The notes beneath the pieces are model-generated. The model did not search any database and had not been told where the DNA came from. It saw only the letters and a program-made list of their open reading frames with translations. From positions 635,178 through 662,844 of the forward strand of contig NW_008246084.1 in assembly GCF_000281045.1 (NCBI RefSeq): a stretch of 27,667 bases of DNA, read 5' to 3'. Of the stretch, positions 16,526 through 24,427 are shown piece after piece. The number at the start of each line of letters is the position of its first letter. Position 1 is the first letter of the stretch. The position numbers and the translations under genes are program-made. This DNA is from Saprolegnia diclina VS20. Lineage: Eukaryota > Oomycota > Saprolegniomycetes > Saprolegniales > Saprolegniaceae.

Positions 16526-19120
16526 ATGGCTACGGTCGCCCCTCCTCGTCACCCGATCGCCTGCCACGGCTGCAGCTCGTTCCCGATCGTTGGTCCGCGT
16601 CTCCAGTCGACAACGACCCCCAGCATCGACTACTGCAAGCCGTGCGCGGCCAAGTCGGCTACAGCGCATGGCCCGTTTGCGCTCCACGCTGCGCCGCCCG
16701 TGCACCGCGTCAGCTGCAGCGGCTGCAAGGCCGCCACCATCGTCGGTCCGCGCGCCGTCTCCAAGGCTGTCAAGGGCTTCAACCTCTGCGTGCATTGTGT
16801 TCGCACCCGAGCGCATGACGAGACGCACGGGCCATTCATCGTGCTGCACGGCGCGGCGGCGCACCGAGGTGCCGTCTGCGGCGGCTGCAAAGCCTCGCCG
16901 ATCGTAGGTCCCCGCTTCACGTCGTCCAAAGACGCGTCGCTCGACCTCTGTGCGTCGTGCGCCATCTCGGGGCGCTGGAACGTGTCGCACGGTCCGTTCA
17001 CGGTGCTGATCAAGCCGCCCGCCGTGCACCCGGGCAGTACATGTGCAGGGTGCAAGACCGCACCGGTCGTCGGGCCCCGGTTCCAGTCGACGAAGCACCC
17101 GGCCTTAAGTTTTTGCAAGTCATGCACCGACTCGGGCACCTACACGGCCGAGCACGGGAGCTTCTTTGCGTGGGCGCTGCCGGCCGCGCACCCCGGCGTC
17201 GCGTGCAGCAACTGCAAGGCGGCGTTGATCGTCGGTACGCGCTACAAGGCCAAGGCGACGCCCAACGCGGACCTGTGCTCGACCTGCTACGTCAAAGGCG
17301 GATATGGCGGAGCATACCAGTCGATCGAAACGCCCGTCGTGCACCGAGGGTTTGCGTGCGACGCCTGCCACGCGCCGTCGATCGTCGGCGTCCGGTACCG
17401 GTCAACGACGACGCCCAACTACAACTTGTGCCGCGACTGCGTCCAGAACGATGCGACCCACGGCCCGTTCCAGATTGCGCCCGCGCCGCTCGTAGCCAAG
17501 AAGACGACGGCCTCCAAACCGGCGCCAGCTCTAGCCAAGCCGGCTGAGACGCCCACCAAGACGTCCGAGACCCCGGCGCCTGGGACGAGCAAGCCGCCCA
17601 CGACGAAGGCAGAGGCGCCAACCAAGAAGGTAGAAACGCCGGCCAAGTCAGTGACAGTCAAGACGACCGTGACGAAGACCGAGGCGCCGGTGAAGTCGAA
17701 TGCTGCGGCGACGAGCAAGCCCACGGCAACGCCCAAGAAGCAGCCGACCGTCCGTGCAAAGCCCGCGTCGACAACGGCGGCGTCGACGTCGCAATTCGCG
17801 GCGCATGTCGAAGCTGTCCGGGACGTTTGCAACGATGTCTTGTACTTGCACGATGTGGCCTCCGAGCTTGTGGCGGCCGCCAGCACCGTCGTGAACGGTC
17901 GTGATGACCAAGCCAAGGCACCCGTGCGACCTAATCCGGTCGCCACCAAGCCCGCCCGAGCTGCTAACAAGCCCACACCAACGAAGCCCCAGCCTGCACC
18001 GCCAGCTGCAACGACCGCCAAGCCAAAGACGACGACCGCCAAGCCAACTGCGACGACCGCCAAGCCAACTGCGACGACCGCGCCGGCTGCGCGACGGACG
18101 CAGGCAACGACGGCGTCGACGATTGGTCGCGCGAACGACGGCGTGGCGCGCAACCAGAGCCACAGCGCCAACATGGTCGTCGTCGAGCACAGCATCTACG
18201 TCGAGAGCGCTATCTACGACAATGATCACTACGACCTGCAGTTGTATCTCACCGAGAAGAACGAGCTCGAGTACGATGGGCAGTACGACGTGTACGAGCA
18301 CCAATACGACGTCGAGCTCGACGACCTCCATGGGACCCACGTGACCCTCGAAATGCACGGCAACAACCACGAACATTTCGACTACGACTGCTACGACAAC
18401 GACCACCCAGCGTACACCGACGACGACGGCCTCGGCGACGATCACCAAGAGTACCTGGACTACGACCTCTACGACCACCCCGAGCATCTCGACAACGACG
18501 ACTACGGCAATGACCACGTTCAGTACACCGACGACGATTGCTGCGACAACGACCACCCAGAGTGCACCGAGTACAACGGCTGCGGCGACGACGCAGCCTA
18601 CTTTGAGGTTGGAATCGACGACGACTACGACCACGGCTGTGACGCGGGCTGTGGCGACGACCACGTCGAGTACTACGAGGAGACCCAATGTGACGACGAC
18701 GAGGCAGACGACAACGACGAGGCAGACGACGACGAGGCAGACGACGACGACGAGGCAGACGACGACGACGAGGCAGACGACGACGACGAGGCAGACGACG
18801 ACGACGAGGCAGACGACGACGAGGCAGACGACGATGACCAAGTCGAAGCCGACGACGATGACCATTGCGACGAAGAAGACGAGGAGGTGCACGACGACGA
18901 CGACGGCAGCGAGAATGGTGAAGAAGACGACGATGACGAGGAGCACGAAGTGGATCACGACAACAATGTGGACGACGAGGACGAGCATGACGGCTGCAAC
19001 GACGAAGACGACAGCGGAGCTGAAGAGTACACTGGCCACGGGCACTCGGACGACGACGACGATGAGGACTCGGACGACCATCATGACTACAATGGCCAAT
19101 CGGACGACGACGAAGAGTAG
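16526..19120 (+). CDS. Six-repeat ZZ-finger-like protein, long form with acidic repeat tail
   Basis: An uninterrupted 864-residue protein of unknown function, without signal peptide or membrane segments. Six ZZ-like repeats occupy residues 9-40, 60-91, 113-145, 168-200, 222-254 and 273-305. Each keeps CxxC and a distal CxxC but lacks the Cys pair after the R(Y/F/L) position. A Lys/Pro/Thr/Ala linker (325-422) leads to the helical module shared with the short paralogue (AAHVEAVRDVCNDVLYLHDV, 425-444). A second linker with TTAKPTA repeats (497-519) precedes a very acidic C-terminal half (550-864). Within that, residues 617-690 are Asp/His/Tyr-rich with a recurring DNDHPxYTDDD theme and several cysteines, and 723-771 is an EADDDD minisatellite. 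The first 320 residues align throughout with the short form; the rest is specific to this copy. The tail suggests binding of basic proteins or metal ions, which is inference only. Confidence 0.85.
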   Translation: MATVAPPRHPIACHGCSSFPIVGPRLQSTTTPSIDYCKPCAAKSATAHGPFALHAAPPVHRVSCSGCKAATIVGPRAVSKAVKGFNLCVHCVRTRAHDETHGPFIVLHGAAAHRGAVCGGCKASPIVGPRFTSSKDASLDLCASCAISGRWNVSHGPFTVLIKPPAVHPGSTCAGCKTAPVVGPRFQSTKHPALSFCKSCTDSGTYTAEHGSFFAWALPAAHPGVACSNCKAALIVGTRYKAKATPNADLCSTCYVKGGYGGAYQSIETPVVHRGFACDACHAPSIVGVRYRSTTTPNYNLCRDCVQNDATHGPFQIAPAPLVAKKTTASKPAPALAKPAETPTKTSETPAPGTSKPPTTKAEAPTKKVETPAKSVTVKTTVTKTEAPVKSNAAATSKPTATPKKQPTVRAKPASTTAASTSQFAAHVEAVRDVCNDVLYLHDVASELVAAASTVVNGRDDQAKAPVRPNPVATKPARAANKPTPTKPQPAPPAATTAKPKTTTAKPTATTAKPTATTAPAARRTQATTASTIGRANDGVARNQSHSANMVVVEHSIYVESAIYDNDHYDLQLYLTEKNELEYDGQYDVYEHQYDVELDDLHGTHVTLEMHGNNHEHFDYDCYDNDHPAYTDDDGLGDDHQEYLDYDLYDHPEHLDNDDYGNDHVQYTDDDCCDNDHPECTEYNGCGDDAAYFEVGIDDDYDHGCDAGCGDDHVEYYEETQCDDDEADDNDEADDDEADDDDEADDDDEADDDDEADDDDEADDDEADDDDQVEADDDDHCDEEDEEVHDDDDGSENGEEDDDDEEHEVDHDNNVDDEDEHDGCNDEDDSGAEEYTGHGHSDDDDDEDSDDHHDYNGQSDDDEE
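18014..18082 (+). repeat. TTAKPTA-coding tandem repeats
   Basis: Units of about 21 bases (GCGACGACCGCCAAGCCAACT) occur about three times in a row within the second linker of the long ZZ-like gene, encoding T-T-A-K-P-T-A. The near-identity of the units indicates recent slippage or unequal exchange. Confidence 0.8.
18692..18838 (+). repeat. EADDDD-coding minisatellite
   Basis: An in-frame array of GAC/GAG/GCA codons in which the unit GACGACGACGACGAGGCA, with 15-base variants, recurs about eight times, encoding E-A-D3-4. Length variation would stay in frame, so the tail may vary in length between isolates. The repeat also makes the opposite strand open, giving a spurious valine-rich frame. Confidence 0.9.
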
Positions 19121-20159
19121 CACCATTTCATCGCTTTCGTAGTGCACAACCTAAACCTATATACACTTGCGACAAAACTCGGTTACGTAGTTTTTGAGAT
19201 AGAGATTGTTCGGTCGCGGGTCTTCTGTGGGACTCGGCGTCAACAATTCTTAGTCGATAATTTCTTTTGTGTCTGGGCAGAATGATCGGGCGATCGGTCG
19301 CCAGTCACCTACCGGAATCACTCGATGACAGCGCGTCGTCGAGTCTTCTGCATCATGTTTATCGGGCCAGTGCGCTGCCTCCAAGCACTCCCACCAGCAT
19401 TCTTTATCTGCACGCACGAGGGCTCGCCTTGTTGCTTGCATACTCTACCCGAGTTCAGCGAGAAGGGTCCGCCATCGAGTTGTCGCCAGTAATGGTTACT
19501 TGCTCCCGAGTGGTGGCCTCGATCACCCTAACTCGCTATTTGTTTGAAAATGATAGGCGTGCGACCAAGTGCCTCAGTGCTTGACCGATCCGAACCCTCG
19601 CAGAGACCCAACCTCAGCGCCGACGCGGTCCTCGACGACCGGCGACGAGGCTGCTGCGGATTGTGGGGAGGACCGCCACGTCATTGGCTCGAATATTTGG
19701 CTGCCGAATCGCACGTGGAATTCATTGGTCGAACGCCAACGGCAATGTGGGTTTTTGGGTGTTTGGGTTTGTCCCAAGAGGCCACCGCCACTTCAGGATG
19801 CAGCGCCCGACGTCCACCCAACGATGCGCGGACTTACTATACTTATATAGTTATATAGGACCACGGTGCTACGCTCGGTTCAGTCCGGTTCTATGCACGC
19901 GCTTGCATTCAAGCGTAGCAATGATGCAAGGAGAGATGGGTTGGGTGCGCAGTGATGGTCACGTTTGTCCCAAAATGGGACAAAGCTCAAGATATTCCAC
20001 CAGCCTTCATTCCCCTTCGAGCCGGTCGATGCTAGCCCATCCTCGCTGTACGACGCCTAGCACCACGAGCGTCATTGACAGCTAGCACCTACCGTGTAGA
20101 GTACTCCGCCCTAGACCTTTACCAAGCTCTTTGCCTTTACGCGCGCCTCCCACGACGAG
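19121..20159. other. Intergenic with probable promoter of the ankyrin gene
   Basis: No gene is recognised; overlapping frames of 60-140 codons on both strands lack domains. Two ATTGG/CCAAT-like boxes lie near 19683 and 19724. TTCATTCC at 20006-20013 fits an initiator, about 150 bases before the ankyrin start codon. Both assignments are tentative. Confidence 0.35.
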
Positions 20160-21041
20160 ATGAAGAAGCGATCGAGCTCGATGCAGACAACGGCGCCCGG
20201 CGCCTTCTTTGGCAAGAAGTCGCCGCCCAAGAAGGCCGACGAAGAGGCGCTGCGGCGTGGCTCGAGCGCCATGGACACCGACTACCTTGCGTTCCAGACG
20301 CCGCAGCTGCCCAAGACTCTGGTACCACGAATTCTCGTGTTGGCGGCGCTAACGATGCACAGGAGGGCTTTCCCGACCTCTGCAGCGCGATCGCTGTCGG
20401 CGATGTGGACGAAGTCCGCGCGATGCTACAAAACGCCAAGCAGGACGCCAACGTCGCGACGCCGGACGGCGACCTCCCGCTGCATGTGGCATGCATGCAC
20501 AGCCACACACACATTGTGACGCTGCTCATCCAAGCCGGCGCCCACATCCACTCCATGGACAAGGTAGGTCCTCCATGTGTCGTCGGGCTCGAGACGATGG
20601 CAACGGTCTTATGTAGTATGGGGACACGCCGCTGCACTTGGCCTGCCGCCACGCCAACGTCCGCATCGTGCAACTGCTCCTGAACGAACTCGCGTCGACG
20701 GCCATTGTCAACCGCGTACGTCGAGCGGTTTGCTGCATGGTCGTTGCTCATCGTATCGGCACTGGTAGCGAGGCTGGACGGCGCTGGAAGAAGCTGAAGA
20801 ACGCGCGCGCCACGACGACGTCGGCAGCTCCATTTACCATCTCGTGCTCGAAGCCAGCATTCCAAAATCTGCGTCGTCGAAAGAAGCTGCTGAGCCCAAG
20901 CGGACGCGCAGTCGGACCTACTCAGTGGTACGTCCATGCACTGTCCTTGCATCGCGGTATATACTAATCGAATATGTCTAGTCGCTCGAGAAGGATCCGT
21001 CGTTTGTACAGAGTGTCATTTCGTGGTTCAAGAAGCTCTAA
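20160..21041 (+). CDS. Small ankyrin-repeat protein (five exons)
   Basis: Predicted 226-residue ankyrin protein, probably an intracellular adaptor; partner unknown. Exons are 20160-20321, 20363-20563, 20617-20715, 20769-20927 and 20982-21041. The four introns are 41-54 bases, all phase 0, with GTACCA, GTAGGT, GTACGT and GTACGT donors; the last contains a perfect TACTAAT branch site. A basic, Ser-rich N-terminus (KKRSSSMQTTAPGAFFGKKS) precedes three to four ankyrin units: GFPDLCSAIAVGDVDEVRAM, then GDLPLHVACMHSHTHIVTLL, then YGDTPLHLACRHANVRIVQL, then RGWTALEEAEERARHDD. Introns fall at the repeat boundaries. The last exon encodes SLEKDPSFVQSVISWFKKL. The frame choice at exon 4 (acceptor at 20767-20768) is set by the conserved GWTAL motif. 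The gene is convergent with the helicase, 231 bases apart. Confidence 0.85.
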
Positions 21042-21272
21042 GTGTCGAGACAAGCACCCAGAGGCGCATGCGACCGTAGCTTGTTGCCCTGTAATTATAA
21101 CGCGTTCTGTGTCCAACCATATTCTGCTCATCTGCCCGCACTCATGTCGGCTGTACGTGTTCAGCACTCTACAGTTCTAGCTACTAAGTACACTGTACAC
21201 AATATACTTGTACACGTTGCGTCGTTGACGTCCGGACGAAGCGCGACAACCCTACCCCGTTACACCGAAACC
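21042..21272. other. Convergent 3' intergenic spacer
   Basis: These 231 bases separate the stop codons of the ankyrin and helicase genes and must hold both 3' ends. The stretch includes clustered GTACAC/TGTACA motifs near 21190-21222. No gene is visible. Confidence 0.5.
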
Positions 21273-24200
21273 CTACCCCTCATCTTCAAACCGGACCGTC
21301 TTGCGCTGCTTGAGCGGCCGCGGCGATGTCTCTAGCGCATGGGCCCTGTACACGTCGGCCCGAGGCACCGAGAGAAGAGTCGGCAGTGGCTCGGCAGGCG
21401 CTACGATGGCCTCGTTGCAAGCGCCCGCTTCGATCAGGCGCACGTTGCTCAGCACATAGCCGATACGCGACGCCCCGGAGCGCTCAGACGCAGCCGCCGA
21501 CGACGTCGCCGACGTCTTCTTTCTTGTCTGCAGCGCATTTTTCAGCGCGCCGCGCACCGAGCTCGCATCTTTGGCGTGGCTTTCGTACGACTGCCGCACG
21601 AGCGTCTCCATGGACCCGCGCATCTCGAGCTGCTCGACGACGACCGGCCCCGTGGCGCCCATGCGGTGGGCGCGCGCAATCACTTGCTGCTCGACGCTCT
21701 TGTCCCAGACCTCGTCCATGAGGAAGATGTGCGTCACAAACGAGAGGTCGAGACCGACAGCGCCGACTTCGGTCAGAAAGAGCACATGGAGTGTTGGGTC
21801 GTGCTGGAAGAGCCGGAGCTGCTCGAGCCGCGTCTTCATGGCGTCGCCTTGGACAAACGACGCGGTTCGCATGGCGCGGCGCTTGAACTCGAACCGGACG
21901 CGGAAGAGGTGCTCACGAAACTCGGAGAAGATGATGACCTTGATCGGCCGCGTCGGCGGTGCAAACGGGTTGGCACGATTGGCCGTCGCGTCGGCCACGA
22001 GCGCCGTGACCCGCGAGAGAACGTAGAGGCCTTTGCTGCTCGACCAAATGTGGGCGGCGAGCGTCGCTGCCTCCGTCTCGGGCGGTTCTTGGGCGTCCCA
22101 CTTGTAGTCAAAGCCGGGCTGGAGCTTCTGAAAGTCTTCCCAGTCAAAGGACGCATAGCACGCGGGACACGTCGTGTAAAAGTCGCGCTCAAACCCCGTG
22201 GTGGAGACATGGGCATCGATGCAGTCGGCGCAAAGCAAGTGGCCGCACGGGACGACCATAAGAAACTGCTGCGCGCGGCAACAGGCAAGGCACGGCGTGC
22301 AGAGGCCGTTGGGCGCGTCGTGCATGTAGGCAATCACACGCGCTTGGCGCTCGGGCGGCACTTTGAACTCGTTCAAGTACTCGATCGTCTCGGTGTAGTA
22401 CGCCGTTGAGAGATGAACGTCCATTTGCCCGCCGCCGCTGGACGCAAGGCGCAGGTTGGCCAGCGCCGTGAGCGCGTCCCGCCTGCAAAAACGTCGTTGA
22501 ATGTTGCGACAATATGGCCAAGATCCTACCGATTTTCAGGGTTCAGCAAACTGTCCTTGTGCGCTGGCCCGGGCGTCAACGGGTCCCATTTTGTCACCTA
22601 CGGGCGTCGCATCATGATGCGTCGAATGAACAATGTGTACACTCTACCACAAGGTTGCCACGAATGACGCCGACGACGCCATTGTAGATGCGGTACTCGA
22701 GGTCGGACGGCGGTACGATCACGTGCGTGCGCACTGGGTCTGGAATGCTTTGCACATCGCTCTTGACGTGCCGCAGCATGATGCGATTCAACAGGTGGCG
22801 CAGCCGGAGGTACCCGACGCGGTCGCGGCGCTCAAATGGCTTGGCGATCGCGTGCAGCCACGGCTTGTCGTCGTTCGCACCGTACGGCCGATCGCGCAGA
22901 AAGCGCAGCAGCCCGTGCAGGTGCCGGAGCCCGTCGGTCTGCGCGACATGCCGCGTCGGCGTTCCGGTCATGATCCAGCGCTTGTCGCTGGAGAGCGCAC
23001 ACAGCATTTGGATCGCGTTGGTGATGCTCACGCCGCCGAGTTTATGGCCTTCGTCGACAATGATGCGCACCCAGTGGACTTGGAGCAGCGGCGAGAGGCC
23101 GCGCGAGAGCGTGCCGTCAACGTACGCCGCCTGGCCTTCAAACCCTAACCGCGCCGGCGCACGCGTCTCGAGTGGTCGCTGCGTCTGCCAGTGGTTACTG
23201 ATGCGGCCAAAGGTCGTCACAATGACGTCATAGGTCGTAAGAATCTCGGCGCTTGGCAAGTCGCGCTGGTCGTCGATGTAGACGCTCAAGTTGGTCGTGT
23301 GCGTGAACAGCTGGTGGCCCCAATGGGCGACGAGCGTGTCGGGTACAATGACAAGAGACGTCACCGACGCCAGGAGACGCGGCGAAGAGCCGGACGATGA
23401 CGCGCCTTGGCTCGAGCGAAGCCCGTAGCCGCGGTCATGGGCCAGCGCAGGCAAGGTCGTCACGCGGGACCTGGCGCCTTGTGTACGCAGGAGAAGCGCG
23501 ATCATTGTGATCGTCTTGCCAAGGCCGGGCTCGTCACAGAGAAAGCCACCGCGCATGTCGATGGCCGGCAGCGGTGACGAATGCACGCGGTGCAAGACGG
23601 GGTCGATGACGTCGCCGACAAGATACGGGTGCGGGAGGGCCCTAAAGAGCAGTGTTCAGAGCAGTAAGGTACGCACGGCCAACGCACCGGGCCGAGCATT
23701 CGCGGTACAACATCCATTTGAGCGCCTTCTTTTGGTGTGGGTATAGGTGCAGCCGGAGGCGGGGCACCGTGTCGTACGTCAGGTGCTGCAGCGTCGTACA
23801 AACCATGGCGATCATCGCGAGCTCTTGTGCGTTAAGGAGACGCATGATGTCCCACATGATGTTGAAGGGCAGATCCGTGAGCAATGGCGCGCTTCCCGCC
23901 GCGCAACGGGCCGCGTAGGCGCCACCGTCTCGAATCGCCAAGCGGCTGGCTTCGAACGGCGCCTCCAAACTCGTAAAGAGCGTTGCGAGCGTGTACCGAT
24001 CGGGCGCGCCGTCGTGATCGTGGAGGAGGCAGCCGAGAACGTGGCACTCGGTCGTCAGCGCCTCTGCAAACGCCGCTGGGAGGTCGCGCGCCGGCTGTCG
24101 CAGCGCCGACTGGAAGTGCTCGAGTACGTACGTGTGGCCTTTGATCCACTTGGCGTGCGTGGGCAGCGCTGATGCAAAGTGCAGCGAGAGCGTGATGCAG

Positions 24201-24427
24201 GCGCCGCCGACGGACGGCGTGATGGCGGCGTCCAGTCGAAGGTCGTGCTCATGCGCGAACGCGAGGAGCGCCTTCCAGAGCGTCTGCGTGAGGCAGTAGC
24301 GCTCAAAGCCGGGCCAGAAGTGGGTGTCAAGACTGCGCAGGTCGGCGCGCTGGAGCCGCACCTCGCGCTTCACGACAACTGCGTCCGCCCATGGCACGGC
24401 CACATCAAGCGTCCCGAGGCAGAGCAT
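21273..24427 (-). CDS. F-box, SNF2 helicase and RING protein (four exons)
   Basis: Predicted 1003-residue nuclear protein. Exons are 23688-24427, 22648-23641, 22530-22597 and 21273-22482. Introns of 46, 50 and 47 bases restore one continuous frame (DSLLNPENRRDALTALANLR spans the third). Residues 182-220 form an F-box (LLTDLPFNIMWDIMRLLNAQ), followed at once by the first helicase motif (LYPHQKKALKWML). Walker A is EPGLGKT (284-290), motif II DEGH (443-446), motif III TGTPTR. A RING-like finger at 662-709 (C, C, CGH, CxxC, CPAC) sits between the two helicase lobes. The second lobe has GAVGLDL (841-847) and QVIARAHRMG (867-876). The order matches plant F-box/SNF2/RING proteins such as Arabidopsis At3g54460, related to RAD5/HLTF. 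A role as a DNA translocase with ubiquitin-ligase activity is inferred from family. A shorter alternative first intron (31 bases) is less likely. The C-terminus is basic and disordered. Confidence 0.9.

Noticed and set aside
16441-16526. Cysteine motif CPDCHFPIC resembling a partial extra finger upstream of the long ZZ-like gene
   Set aside because: It is out of frame with the gene and overlaps the strong core promoter at 16485-16500, so it is probably not transcribed as coding sequence.
17648-19147. 499-codon valine-rich frame antisense to the long ZZ-like gene
   Set aside because: It is the shadow of GAC/GAG-rich codons, whose complements (GTC, CTC) contain no stops. It has no start context and is a low-complexity hydrophobic sequence.
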